Below are positions 33,901 to 44,925 of a DNA stretch of 64,000 bases, one piece after another (the first letter of the stretch is position 1; every line of letters starts with the position of its first letter). The DNA is taken from the NCBI RefSeq assembly GCF_016086655.4, contig NC_052140.2:9362001-9426000 (forward strand). Reading direction: 5' to 3'. The DNA is from Lepeophtheirus salmonis. Its lineage: Eukaryota; Arthropoda; Copepoda; Siphonostomatoida; Caligidae. The notes under the pieces are model-generated. The model made no database searches, was not told where the DNA came from, and was given only the letters and a program-made list of their open reading frames with translations. The translations under genes and the position numbers were made by a program.

Positions 33901-34360
33901 CTGTCATGTAAGAGCAAAGGATGTGGAAATTATTTTTAGAAAAACAATTGCAATATTCATTATCCTTTAATTTTTCAGATGTATATCCTAAGAATTTATA
34001 TTATACCATAGATTTATTTATGTGAATCTCAACGTCAAAATTGGCTATACAAAACCACAAATGTAAAGGAAATAAATATTATATGTTTTGTAATTTGATT
34101 TGCACCCCAAAAACATTCCTTTTCTTACAAAAATAACACAATAATTGATCTATGTTTGCATGAAGTGTTACACATATGTACATACCTACACGCTACTTCA
34201 AAGAACAACAAACAAAGTTAAGCAAACAGGATCTTGAAGCACAAAAAAAAAAAAGTTTTAGCCCTTGAGATCTCCTTCATTTTGCACAAAGATATCTGAG
34301 TCATAAAAACAAAACAAAAGAGCAAAAACTTTTTTCTTCTTCAAGAGTATGTACTTTGTA
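33901..34360. other. AT-rich DNA, no gene seen
   Basis: Only A/T tracts and interrupted frames between Repeat K and the next transposon terminus. Confidence 0.5.
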
Positions 34361-34990
34361 CAGGGTTCGCCAGTAATATATACTTCCACTTTGGAAGGCT
34401 CTCTTGGGCAAATGCATACCCTTAATGATGCTTTTTTTCAAATTTCTTATTTCAAATTTCTACCTTCAGTAGATGGGAAAAAAATTCAGAGACCTCCTTG
34501 AAATGTCCATCGAGAGTGACAACATTTAACTCTGGGACTCCGTGAGACGTTCGTTTACAAGTTTATGAGGAAATTTGAGGGCTCTAAAGGTAATTTTGAG
34601 GCAATAGCAATGCGGGCAAAGTCAAATATCTCCAAGACAATTTTTAAGGCTGCATCTCGCCGGACTTTTGGTCTCTAAACTCACCAGATCTGAATTCCAT
34701 GGATATTTTTGTGTTACGCAAGAGCGAACGACAACCCAACCAAACCCCCTGCAACACCAAAGACGAACATATGAGTCGGATCTAGAAGGAATTCCAGAAT
34801 TTGCCAAGGTTTTTGTATAGAAACTGTACATAATTGAGGCTGGAGGTGATTTTATTCAATAGAATCGATCAGAATCCATGAAGTTTTGATAAGCTGGTTT
34901 TATTATTTAAATCTGATAACTGGTTGGAAAAAAAAATTGGGTTTGAAAAATTTTGTTTTCATGAAAGAGATAGCTTGCTCACTCTCTATA
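34361..34990 (+). mobile_element. mariner/Tc1-type element, CAGGGTTCG family, strongly decayed
   Basis: The left end TACAGGGTTCGCCAGTAATA (34360) is the inverse of the right terminus at 391-411. The C-terminal transposase part begins at about 34670: SLNSPDLNSMDIFVLRK with the third Asp retained, then NTKDEHMSRI, KEFQNLPRF and a diverged tail. The region between holds only traces of the rest. The right end is unclear; GGGGTTCGTATTTCCC at 34997 may be its remnant. Confidence 0.65.
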
Positions 34991-35024
34991 CCTTAGGGGT
35001 TCGTATTTCCCGAGATCCTGTTAG

Positions 35025-35116
35025 TAAATAGAGTCTAACCTGTAGTAAGTGGTCAGTTAAGGGAAACTAAAAAAGTGACGACTTAGTGCAACGGAAACTT
35101 CTTAAACCAGGTTCAA
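35025..35116. mobile_element. Possible small pogo-like MITE
   Basis: About 92 bp with weakly inverted ends, AGTCTAACCTGTAGTAAG and the inverse of TTAAACCAGGTTCAATAGTG, both resembling the terminus at 9446. Too diverged for certainty. Confidence 0.3.
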
Positions 35117-35224
35117 TAGTGCAAAAATTGAAAATAATGGACAAAAATATGATAAGGATAAAAATTTACGTCATAGAGAGGAATAGAATGACGAAAAGTG
35201 TGGAAAACAATCATTTATTTACAA

Positions 35225-35590
35225 TGATGATAGTCAGGAGCATTTTGGCATGTTAAAAATAGAAACTGAAAAGCAATATGGTAAACTTGGCAATTTGTAG
35301 AATGTTTTGGAGGAGAACAGCTGTTCTACCATGCTGTTTCATTAAATTTGCTGCAAGCACCTATAATATGAAAAAGATCAAAATAACTTCGTATCTAGCA
35401 ACATACCTAGACTTGAATTTTTCTGATGTGGATCCTCAATTCTACTCCGAGTCGAGCAAAAACTTACACTTATACCTCCCCAATAAACCTTCAGTAATAT
35501 TCTCCGTCTTTCCTGCACACACGCTTTTGTGATTACTTTATACTTGGATATTCTCTCCTCAAGAATACAAATTATAATATTTTAAGGATA
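35225..35590 (+). repeat. Repeat A copy with long 3' extension
   Basis: The best single copy: CATTTTGGCATGTTAAAAAT, AACTTGGCAATTTGTAGAAT, GGAGGAGAACAGCTGTTCTA, TCCTCAATTCTACTCCGAGT, then ACACTTATACCTCCCCAATA, AACCTTCAGTAATATTCTCC, GTGATTACTTTATACTTGGA and TATTCTCTCCTCAAGAATAC. The copy at 57430-57740 is colinear throughout. An 84-codon plus-strand frame crosses it but is not conserved as protein. Confidence 0.65.
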
Positions 35591-37876
35591 TATTCAAAAA
35601 TGAGGACATGCCAGACTTTGTGTCTTTAATTTAGATAGACCGTAAAAGATCAAAAATGGTAATTGGCAGCGTCTTGGGTATACAAATAAGAGAAACTGAA
35701 AATCAACATTGTAACCATGACAATTTGAAAATATTTTTAAGGAAAGCAGCTTAGCTATCATGACGTTTCATTAGAAAACCAGGAAGGACCTATGAAGGAA
35801 AGGAATTCAACACAAATCTTACTCTGTATCAACTAAAGACATATACAGGAATGACTAAATTTTCAATACTCAATTCTAATTAACAGACCCGGCCACTCTT
35901 TCTTTGTTTTGTATTCGACAGTCTATGTAAGTTTGAAAAGGGACCATTTAAAATAGGCTAATTTATGAAACTATATAGTAATGTGTCTGGCCACTAGCCG
36001 AGGATTGCAGACACACCCTTTAAACAGTTTTTTATTACTTATGAGATTCTTACGTTAGAACTGGATATGCCCCTTAGGCAAGGATTGGCTGTAATTAATA
36101 CTGTATTATAATATTTTGAGAAGAAAATATAAATTTTAATTAAGTCTTAAATACTCCTCATTTATCCTCAATTCTCTTGTTTTTCATTTTTTCTTTATTA
36201 ATAATAGTGTACGAGTTTTTTTTTAGAGCCTGCTGTAAATTTAATGAATTCCATATAATTTTTCCAAAATAAAATGTGTATTATACAAGCAGTAGTATCT
36301 GGCATTTGTCGGAGTTATAAGGCGTCGACGAAAATACAAACTTTGCTTAAATAATATAGATTTGTTCTCGTTAATATAGAAGATAACCTCCCAATAAATC
36401 TTCAGTGTTACTTTACTTGTTTCAAAAGCACATTCAGACGTATTTACTCAATACTTAGATGTTCTCTCCTTTAGAATAAAAAAATAATGGTAACAGGTCT
36501 AGAATATAAAAATAAAACATTGTATAGATTTCAAAAAATAAAAAGCTCCCAACCTAAAAAAGACTTACAATTATAAATATATTTATTCCTTCTTTATTGT
36601 CTTTTTTCATATGAAAGGCTCAGCTTTACTATACAGACTTTTAGCAAACCTGATCCAAAGTCACATTCATTATTTTATTTTTGATAAATGTACTGCCTTT
36701 TCTTTTCTTTTTTCATATAACGCGCTGAGCTATAGCTTCACACGCTAACTATTAAAAATGAATCCTTCTCAGACAATCCTTGCTATGTAAATATGTACTA
36801 CATATATATAGATGTATCTCACTATATATATGGAGTATATTAAGAAAGATTGTAATAGAAACGTATTAAATTTGTTATTCTAGTAAAAGTTAAATAATTC
36901 AAAATATTTTTGGCATTTCGTGTGACACAATTTCTTATAGGTCATTAAAACAGCATATATTTGGAAATACTGCATGATTCCTTTGTCATTTTCGGTAGAT
37001 CCCGGAAAAACGGGATCCTAGATTTCCGAGGGAGTCTTTTTTACTCTTTGCCTGTTTGTATACGCTCAATTGATGGTAATAAATAGTATTTTCTAACTAT
37101 GAATTATAATAATATAAAAAACTTTCAAAAATATAATATAATATAATAAATTGGATTACAGATGAGAAGTCTTTGTTGATAAAGTAAAAATCCTATTCAG
37201 TTTCGCATCAAGTATTCATCACTAGCTCCTTTGTTGCTTATTTAAATTGATTTATGCTCCATCGAGATATATTTTGGCAATTTTGGAGATACACAAAAGG
37301 TTATTACGTTAGCAAAAGAGTACATTTGACATCCATTTGACTCTTTTATAAAGTATCAATATGAATTAAATCAACAACTATAATGAAAAATAAAAATAAA
37401 AAAATCTGTAGAAATTGTATTTAATAGAAGTGGTGACCTAGAATGAATTTTATAATGAACTAAAAAACCACCTTCTAATCTTGATAAACATGTTTTTAAT
37501 TTATAACAATGATAAAATAATCGAGTTTACTGCCTCTAAGGACTATCAAAAGTTACTAGTGACACATCTACCATTTCCAACTTTTTAAATGACATTTTTT
37601 TTTTTTTGCTGCTTTGCTTCTGAGGCAAAGTCCATATTTTCTGATATTATGACCATTATGAAGAAAGATCAGAGCTATCCAAAATCCAAATCAAGAGAAT
37701 CGTGTCAAAGGTTGTGAAAGGAAAAGAATCCGACTGATTGATCTTCTAATACCGTAGCTCTCAAATGGGGTTACGCTGAATTAATTGTAATATTTGAGAC
37801 ACTCCAGGGGTTATTTGAGAAATATATGTATATATTTAAAAAAAGACATCAATTCTTAAGTTTTCTGGTCGCAGAT
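35591..37876. other. AT-rich DNA with two Repeat A fragments
   Basis: 35690-35790 (GTAACCATGACAATTTGAAA and TATCATGACGTTTCATTAGA) and 36380-36510 (CCTCCCAATAAATCTTCAGT and TACTTAGATGTTCTCTCC) are Repeat A pieces. Downstream of 36520 nothing is recognised apart from the possible further 3' part of the split gene near 37600-37730 on the minus strand (see findings). Confidence 0.45.
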
Positions 37877-39647
37877 CTAGAATCCGACTCTCCTGCCATC
37901 TATTGGGGGACAAGGGAGTTCAGAGAAAGAAGAATTATGAGTAATGGTGGGTTCACATAATTCCTTACTCACTAATTTAGCAAGCATAATTTCACCCTTT
38001 TCATGATTATTATCTTTTAGTCGATATTTACTGACTTTTTTTTTTGACTTTTTGACAAAAAACTTCTCGTTTTTCAATAATTTCAAGTATTTTATTGGCA
38101 TTTCTTCTCCTTCAAGAAAAAAGACGAGGTAAAACATACGGAAATTAGAAAAAATAGTAGGTATGGATGAAATTGGAACGATTTCATTGGTTTAATGTTC
38201 GAATCAGTGTGATTTACCCACAAGTTCGAAACATATCATTATAAGTCAACTAAATACAATTATTACACTTACGTTATGTAAAAAAACATAAACATGACGG
38301 ATTACTCCAATCGATTGAAATTTAATTATTATTCTTCGACGGGAATTAAAGGAATCTATCGTCTTTCTGCATTACATCCCATCCAATGAGCACAAGATAT
38401 GATCACACATTTTCCAAAAAACACGTAGGTCGATATTAACAATCCTCTTTTAGTATTTATACTTGGCTAAAAAACTCTTTCATTTTATTAGATTATGGTA
38501 ATAGATAGTAATTTAATTGATTATTCGTCCAATGGACTTCATATTTGGAATCTATCTCATGTATTCATGAGAAACGTTCGTTTGCCACAAATAATCCCTT
38601 TATTTGTCTCCTTGTCTCAGTTTTCCTATTTCTTGAGAAATAATTCCAAGATTAGTTTCGATTGGTGTGTAACTTAATTGGTAATGTAAAAGAAGCCCAA
38701 CTCTCGGAATCGGTTAAATATCATTTTTCTTAATCAATGGGCTTCTTGAAACCTTCCAGAACCTCATTTGTTCTCGCTGGCTTCACTTTATTCCTAATTG
38801 GGACTTTGGATGATCCGCGTTATAAAGTTTAGTAGAATATGGTCCAAAAACATCTTAAAGAAGCCGAAATTAGAACGGGTGCTTTACCTTGCACGGAAAG
38901 TCGAAGAATTAATTCATGAGTTGCTTCCGTGTTTATTTTTAAAATAATAGAAAAACTTGAAATTTTTTTGGCAGCTGATTCCAAAAGTATGCACATGGGG
39001 AGATCTCTATTTAACAACCAACTTGATGGCTTTTCTGAACTTGATTTTTTCCAAAGCTTATCATCCGATTAAAAAACAAAAACAATGTCTAATGAATAAT
39101 GAATCCAAAGAATAAAATATATGTATATTCAATAAAATCCCATTTGGCGTCTACCTCGAAAATGGGAGGACGTCTTGATGACGATGCCCTTTGGCAGATT
39201 CTGAAATTCCTCGAGATCCTGGTAATCCATTCCGGTTTTGTGTTGCAGGGAAATCTATTAGCGTATCTTTCAACTGCACCCTACACAAGAAAGGCCATGA
39301 GGTTCATGTCTGGTGCGCTTGGAGGCCTAACTCTGTGTCCGACATAGTCAACAAAAAATTTGAACAAGCCGGTGAACGTTGGCATAGAGGAGGGTCATAC
39401 TCACCTTCATACTCTTCTAGTTCCTTCCTGACTTTTCCGACAAAATACCTATCCAAGTATATGAAGTTTGCAATCTCAACATTGTCTCGTTCGGCAGGAT
39501 CGGTACAAGTGCACTCGACCTTTTCTATGATTGTGGAATAACTGCTTGATTGATCGATGCCATTTATTTTAACTGACGCCAAACACTTTTGGCTAGCCGC
39601 TAAAACAACAAAAAACGTTATAGCACAAGATAACAAAGGAAGATGCA
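37877..39647 (-). CDS. Candidate host gene: secreted protein, three predicted coding exons, possible TIMP/netrin-like start
   Basis: Predicted minus-strand exons are 39647-39405 (243 nt), 38974-38888 (87 nt) and 38109-37877 (233 nt, ending at TAG). Acceptors are CCCATTTTCTTTTGTTAG, TTTTGGAATCAG and CGTCTTTTTTCTTGAAG; donors are GAAG/GTGAGTAT and CAAG/GTAAAGC. All junctions are phase 1 and join in frame. The first exon supplies a hydrophobic leader (LPLLSCAITFFVVLAASQ, then KCLA), then VECTCTDPAERDNVEIANF and YLDRYFVGKVRKELEEYE. The start codon may be split, with its A in an upstream exon. A CTC motif followed about 20 residues later by FVGK resembles the first strand of TIMP/netrin (NTR) modules, but the Cys lies about 20 residues into the mature chain and the expected next Cys is missing. 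The third exon is Lys-rich. The 3' end is uncertain. Confidence 0.4.
38450..38660 (+). repeat. Repeat G single arm inside predicted intron 2
   Basis: Matches both arms at 5200-5790: TAAAAAACTCTTTCATTTTA, GATTATGGTAATAGATAGT, GGAATCTATCTCATG, ATGAGAAACGTTCGTTTGCC and GTCTCCTTGTCTCAGTTTTC. It is one arm only. Confidence 0.6.
39100..39340 (-). pseudogene. mariner/Tc1-type transposase C-terminus (CAGGGTTCG family) inside predicted intron 1
   Basis: Minus strand reads PPSAPDMNLMAFLV, stop, GAVERYANRFPCNTKPEWIT then FEVDAKWDFIEY. The third catalytic Asp is Ala. The TAG falls at the same place as in the copy at 70-280. The fragment sits just downstream of the predicted donor at 39404, so the host intron has absorbed it. 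Confidence 0.7.
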
Positions 39648-39659
39648 CTAACAAAAGAA

Positions 39660-40429
39660 AATGGGGGGGTCTTAATCGAACATATATGTATATCGAGATT
39701 CATGACTCCACAAATAGAAGTTCATAGTTGATCTATTAATTGTTTTTGTATTGTTTGTCATTCATTCTTAAAATTGACAAGGAAAAAGTACAATAACAAA
39801 AATACTTTACTTACAAAATCTTATACATCTTGAACAAAAATAAGATATATATTTTTCATTTTTCAGCTGTCTAAGAGCCTACAAAATATATTTACATAGG
39901 AATGACAAAATAATAAATCTCTAGGTTGGATTTGAAGGGCCTAGCATAAGCTCTCCGTCATTTTTTCCTCATTCATCTTGCTTATATTTATTCCTAGGAA
40001 CATCAAATCTTAATTTATGGGTTTCTAACTGCATATATATACATACATAAATCTTCTTTATTTATACAGCTGCACCACGTTTACATATGTCAAAATTTGA
40101 GTTTATCTTAAGTTTGAAATTGGAACCGGATGATTTTTAAAGATGTCAATGTTTTTAAAGAAAAAAAAAAAATGTTTTTGTACAAAAATACAGATTTTCA
40201 GAACTTTAAATATTAACACGAAGAAAGCTTTTTGAGCTGTTTATGCTGAATAATGTACCTACTAGCAAATATGTATTTGTAGAATTGCAGAAGGGGATTT
40301 TTCCTTTAACTTACATTTTACCTAAATAAGAAATATTCAGCTATGTAATGACTAAGGATGTCATTTTTGTAATGAACAAATGGTAGTGTGACTTATGGTA
40401 TTTTAGAATTAACACCCTTGTACTATTAT
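39660..40429. other. AT-rich DNA, upstream side of the split gene
   Basis: Should contain the 5' exon and promoter of the candidate gene if it is real, but no start exon, TATA context or first-exon donor could be chosen with confidence. A C7 run is at about 39663-39669 (as G on the plus strand). Confidence 0.35.
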
Positions 40430-40712
40430 CTGCCTTTTAGATATATGATTTTGAAAGGGGAAAATGAAATACTGCTATTAAGAGGATAACATTCTACATT
40501 TAAAATAGTATTAAGGCAAGGTAAATATTATTTTTATTTTTAAATTCATATTAATTATTCCTTTTTAAAGCAATTGACACCAAATATGGAGGAGAATGCA
40601 TACTTCAGAGGAAAAAGTTAACAGGGGGAAGAAGACCTATTAAATCATAATCAAAAAAGAAGAAAGAGCACACGCAACAACCTTTTTTCCTTTTTTTAAG
40701 TTCTAATCCTAG

Positions 40713-40745
<33 letters not shown>

Positions 40746-40760
40746 TGTCAACTCTAAAAA
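40430..40760 (+). repeat. Repeat E copy 2 with long T tract
   Basis: Same order of words as at 12950-13205: GATATATGATTTTGAAAG, AATGAAATACTGCTATT, ATAACATTCTACATTTAAAA, GAATGCATACTTCAGAGG, GACCTATTAAATCA, CTAATCCTAG, then a T tract of about 27 (40713-40739). Confidence 0.65.
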
Positions 40761-41126
40761 AATTCGGTGAGTAAAATTTATCTCCTTCTTTTGCAAAAAT
40801 CAAAAACGATATCCTAACCATAGATAATCAACTTATTTGCTGTCAATGTAACTGTTTGAATGTGAGGGGTCTCATACTCATAACTTTGCTTCTAAACGTA
40901 TAGACTATACGTGTTTTGAGGTCTAATTGCACGAATAAAAATGAAGGTATTTTTTCTTCTCAAATAATAACTTGTTGCAGTCCTTCTTTCAACTCGTCCC
41001 CATTACAGTGAGAGGTCTTCGCAGTCATGGGCTCCGATGCGCTCCACACACTTTAGTCCAGAAGATTTAGATCTGGTGAAGATGGGGACAGAAATACATA
41101 TCCCAGAGAGGGGCAACACTTTTGGA
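40761..41126. other. Unassigned DNA, no gene
   Basis: Slightly more GC-rich at 40980-41110 but with no recognisable repeat or exon. A plus-strand 61-codon frame at 41037-41222 runs into the next TIR and is not credible. Confidence 0.4.
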
Positions 41127-41625
41127 AATGTACAATATTGGAGAGCAAAACGTGGAGTGTTGATTAATGTTAATTTTCTTAATTTTAAAGGAAGGTTTAG
41201 TGATTATTTTTTGACATTCTAGTTCGGCCATCATTGCGTCATCATGAGTAAGCAAAAAACCAAAAGGCAGCGCATCTCATATAGCATAGATACTAAAATT
41301 GAGGTGGCAAGGATTATGTGAAGTGCTCCAGGACCCTGGTTTTCAAGGTGGCCAAATTAAGAATAATGAAGAAGACGTCTCCAGTAAATGCAGAAAGTAG
41401 AGCAAATTTAAAGAGGGATCCTGAGTTCCTGTTCCTCTGGGAGAAGAAGATCAAGGAGGAGCCAACCAAATATATGAATTGCATCTCCCACAACTTCTCC
41501 ATGGCTGCAATGCTCACCAGGAGATCCGTGAATGGCGAATTGGGAGTGTCCTCATACACTAGTATTATTGGGTAATTATTTATGTATTTAAAAGCTATCT
41601 CTTGATTCTACGTTTTGGCGCCTTA
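41127..41625 (+). mobile_element. Tc1-like deletion derivative with both TIRs (GCAAAACGTGGA family)
   Basis: Left end ACAATATTGGAGAGCAAAAC then GTGGAGTGTTGATT (41128); right end, inverted, GCCAAAACGTAGAATCAAGA (about 41590-41612). ATG at 41244 begins MSKQKTKRQRISYS, the N-terminus of the transposase. A frameshift leads to CSRTLVFKVAKLR, then AESRANLKRDPEFLFLWEKK, IKEEPTKYMNCISHNFSMA, parallel to the copy at 57926. The frame ends where the catalytic domain should begin, and the right TIR follows within 60 bp. A typical short non-autonomous derivative of about 500 bp. Confidence 0.8.
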
Positions 41626-41904
41626 TCCAGATTCCATACATAATCTCTCTCAGGCTGATTGAGTGCCAAGACAGTCTACCTTAAAACTTTTTTTTTTTTT
41701 ATGGGGGGGTATGGGGGGGGTCTCAGTAGCAACTTTGTCCTTGTACGACAAGAAATATGGACCAGTCTGGTTGCCTTCGCACTCTAATGGCTTTTAATTA
41801 CAAATGATCAATTAATTTGTCAGTTCGGCAGTTTAGAACTTGGTCCAAAGTCAAGATCGTCTTCTCTGTATACATTTTCAGTGTGAGTGTGCTCATAAAA
41901 GATA
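41626..41904. other. Unassigned DNA with poly-T and G-runs
   Basis: T11 at 41689 followed by GGGGGGG and GGGGGGGG; no repeat family identified. Confidence 0.4.
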
Positions 41905-42075
41905 GAAAGTAACATTGAAGATTTGTTGCAAAGTTATAATTGTAAGTTCTTGGTGGACTGAGAGTAGAATTGAGGATCAACATGGTAACAATTCTGGGCA
42001 ATGTCTTCCCCCGCCCCCTCCTTTATCACACCTGATTGTAGCTGACATAATGAAACGTCATCACAGTTATATTGT
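41905..42075 (-). repeat. Repeat A copy
   Basis: TTCTTGGTGGACTGAGAGTA, GAATTGAGGATCAACATGG, then TGATTGTAGCTGACATAATG and AAACGTCATCACAGTTATAT in inverse orientation to 35225-35590. One arm only. Confidence 0.6.
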
Positions 42076-42119
42076 TCTTCTACAAAAAAAAAAAAGTCAG
42101 TTAACTGAAGAACTTGTCC

Positions 42120-43150
42120 TTATCTATAATGACTTTGAAATGTTAGTCCCTTTTTGCATATATTTATTGTTGAGTTTTTGAAATAATATCGTTGATCTTG
42201 CCTTCTTCCTTCCCACAATAGTGTCCAAATAAATCATTTCTATCAGTTGTTGCTCCAAAATTCTCGAGCAGTCCATATAAGATCTGCTCATAAGTTTATC
42301 GTAAAACCCTTTAACTCCTGAAGAGATGGTCAGTAGTCTCTCTCCCTTCATTGCATAAAGGAAAAATACTCCTCTGGTCATTAAATAATTTTACTTCAAA
42401 CTCCAACGTTCCTGAGAGTAATCGATATTTGAACCATCTCTCAGATGATATCAAATATTTACTCTTTATCACTTTGATGCTTTATTCTATGTTTCTCCTT
42501 TCGCAATAGTCACAAAAGCGAACCATATTTGATTTTTGAAACATCTCCTGATCTATGACCTACAAACCATCAAGGCTTTCATCCTGAATGACACCAGAGG
42601 CCTTTCGGCGTCTTTAAAATTACCTAACCTTTATTGAAAGGACGGATCAGCAATTATATCAATTAGTGAGATTGATCATCGAATGTCCGTAGCTATATTT
42701 GCGGAGATGGTTCGCATTTCCAGGAAATTAAAGCGTCCTTGTATGGGCAGTTCCCAAGAGAGAGAGACAATTCTAACTTCACAGTAACAACTAGGCACCC
42801 TTTACATAGATACTGTATTTGTTTAGTATATAATGTAAGATTCTCCATAATATTTTTAAAACCAAAATAGGATTACCTATAGGAAAGACTTGTCTCTCTT
42901 TCAGAAAGTCATTGAGAATAAAACGCCAGGTTTCCTCGATATTCCATATTTTCTAACCCTATAAAAGTTCTGCATCTTCCATATTTTTGAAACACTCATT
43001 ACGGACAGTCCTCCACTATTCAGTAGACTGTGAATCCTATCATACAAAATGTTCCTTCTCACGTAAAATATGATTTATATAAGCCGAATAATTTGCCAAA
43101 TTTCCCATTAACTAATCCTACTTTTCCCTATTCAGCGTTAAACCTTAAAT
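42120..43150 (-). pseudogene. LINE ORF2 C-terminal relic
   Basis: Minus strand, about 42550-42250: MVRFCDYCERRNIE, then SKYLISSERWFKYRLLSGTL, EFEVKLFNDQRSIF, PLCNEGRETTDHLFRS and RVLR. The C-pair followed by HLF at the right distance corresponds to the Cys-rich motif at the C-terminus of non-LTR retrotransposon ORF2 (CPLCxxxxETxxHLFxxC, last Cys lost). Upstream, 43150-42560, are interrupted frames such as FILNDFLKERQVFPIGNPIL that may be the end of the RT/thumb region. The relation to the LINE at 60155 is unknown. Confidence 0.6.
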
Positions 43151-44284
43151 AATCTAATGCATCTTTTCCTCAACAGACCTTTCAACTCAAAAGGCATAAA
43201 TAATTTGGATATAAAATGTTTGCAAAAAACAACAACACCATAATAATGGAAATCATTATTTGCATACAGCCATAATGAGTGTGTTTTCCTTTGCAAATTA
43301 TACATCTATTGAGTAACATTTTTGGGGATATTCTAAATGTGTATGTAGGAAGACAATATATTATATATTCATAAATATATGGATGTTCTTTAGACTGGTT
43401 CTTAAATTTTGTTATTTGGAAATATTGTTCAAAAATAAAGAAATATAAAGTCTGAACCATATTCATTAAATGCTATGGGATTGTGCACAGTTTTAGAAGT
43501 TGTAAATGTTTAAAGGTTATAGTATGGAAAGTTCGATAAATACATTGCATTAAGCACTGGACCCCCTTCCCCCCCTAAAAAAAGTGCTAGATTTTTAAAT
43601 GACTTTTTATAAGAAATTATCATATTAGGTGAAAGTTGTTTTACAACTTTTGAAAACATTTTTATTTATTTTAAATATGCATTGATTACAAAAGCCTTAT
43701 TTTCAGTACTTTCAGGTAAAAATGGTATGCACAACTTCTAAACCTTTATCAATTTATCTCAAACTTTATATGTCTTCATTGTTTTTTTAAAAAGGAATAT
43801 ATTATAAGTATTTTTTCTCCACATTTCGATAAAAACAAATTTAAGAACCAGTCTAATGCAAATTTTAGTATGCAAAGAAAATAACTAGGGTTACATACCA
43901 GGGTCAATGTAATTCATTGGATATGTCAAAGCTTTTAATATTTGAAATAAGGTTTTTAATTTTTTTTATAGTAAAGTACAATATTTTTTGATTCACATTG
44001 AAGAGTTCGTTTCATAAATCCATCATGAAAGTTATTTTGCAAACATTCCAACTTAATATATATAGTTTGTACTTGGAAGAAATGTTGAATTTTACTGTAA
44101 GTGGGGCTCGGAGTAACGATAAATATGCAAAGCCATTTTTAAAAAATTTAATTTGAATTTTGTTTTCTTTTTTAGAAAATAAATTCTTAAATTTATTTTA
44201 TAGAAAAAAAATTTGGGATCTTTAATTTTTTTTAGAAAATTTAATGAAAAAGTCAAATTAATATTTCTGTTTTTTGATGTTCTT
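43151..44284. other. AT-rich DNA, no gene seen
   Basis: The 94-codon minus frame at 43182-43466 is Ile/Tyr/Phe/Lys-rich, as expected from AT-rich sequence. C9-like run at 43562. No repeat family recognised. Confidence 0.45.
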
Positions 44285-44604
44285 TTAATTGGGTTGATAG
44301 AGTTGCATTGAGGAAGTATAAATAACCTTTATTGTAATACTACTACTCATTTGGGGCGAGGAAATATTTTTGAAGTCCATACGCATTATGTAAATTTTCT
44401 TCTCTAGGAACGACTGAGACGCGAATCTATGCACATTGATTTCAAGAGAATAATTTCTCCCAAGGTCTTTGTACATTAGAGCAGGTTGATTGTCAACTTT
44501 TTTCGAATTTTGATTAGGACTACAGTGGAAAAGCTGGGATATGGCATGAAAATTGACCTTTGTAAAATTGCAATTTCCTATGAGGTCATCTTTAGGCCGC
44601 ACAT
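44285..44604 (-). CDS. Possible terminal exon, unknown protein
   Basis: A minus-strand frame of 105-106 codons with balanced composition, unlike nearby noise: DVRPKDDLIGNCNFTKVNFH, then SQLFHCSPNQNSKKVDNQPA, MYKDLGRNYSLEINVHRFAS, FLEKKIYIMRMDFKNISSPQ and a stop after SMQLYQPN. A pyrimidine-rich tract (GTTTTCTTTTTTCAT) and AAG precede it, and the upstream frame is closed by TAA, which suits an acceptor at about 44605. AATAAA occurs on the minus strand at 44192-44197. I recognise no domain and no upstream exon. It could equally be a transposon-derived frame. Confidence 0.3.
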
Positions 44605-44925
44605 CTTGATCAAATTATGAAAAAAGAAAACACGTTTTACTTTGTGAATATATATACTAATAAGACATTTTCAGTTATTTTGCAAAGTATATAATTTTGA
44701 TAAATATTTTTACAACCCATAATTTTTTTCTTCTAAAACTATATTATGGAACAATACCAAAAAGATAAGAAAATTTGATGATCCGTGTGTACCGGGTGGT
44801 ATATTGAAATTTAAACACTTACTAATTCAATAATTAATTAAGGTTGAGTAAATATAATTAATTCATATTTCGATATATTAAAGTATAAACAATTAATTAC
44901 AAAACAAACCTCTCTAGCTTACATA
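44605..44925. other. AT-rich DNA, no gene seen
   Basis: No repeat or exon was identified between the candidate exon and the Tc1 fragment. Confidence 0.45.

Noticed and set aside
35278..35532. Plus-strand frame of 84 codons
   Set aside because: Lies in Repeat A; other copies of the repeat do not conserve it as protein.
39191..39541. Plus-strand frame of 116 codons
   Set aside because: Antisense to the predicted exon at 39405-39647 and to the transposase tail at 39100-39340; the minus strand has splice signals and a leader peptide.
39405..39654. A start of the secreted protein at the TTG at 39654
   Set aside because: There is no in-frame ATG, and a strong splice acceptor ends at 39648. An internal or second exon starting at 39647 is more likely than a TTG start in a eukaryote.
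43182..43466. Minus-strand frame of 94 codons
   Set aside because: Composition is dominated by Ile, Tyr, Phe and Lys, as AT-rich noise gives; no acceptor, domain or repeat support.
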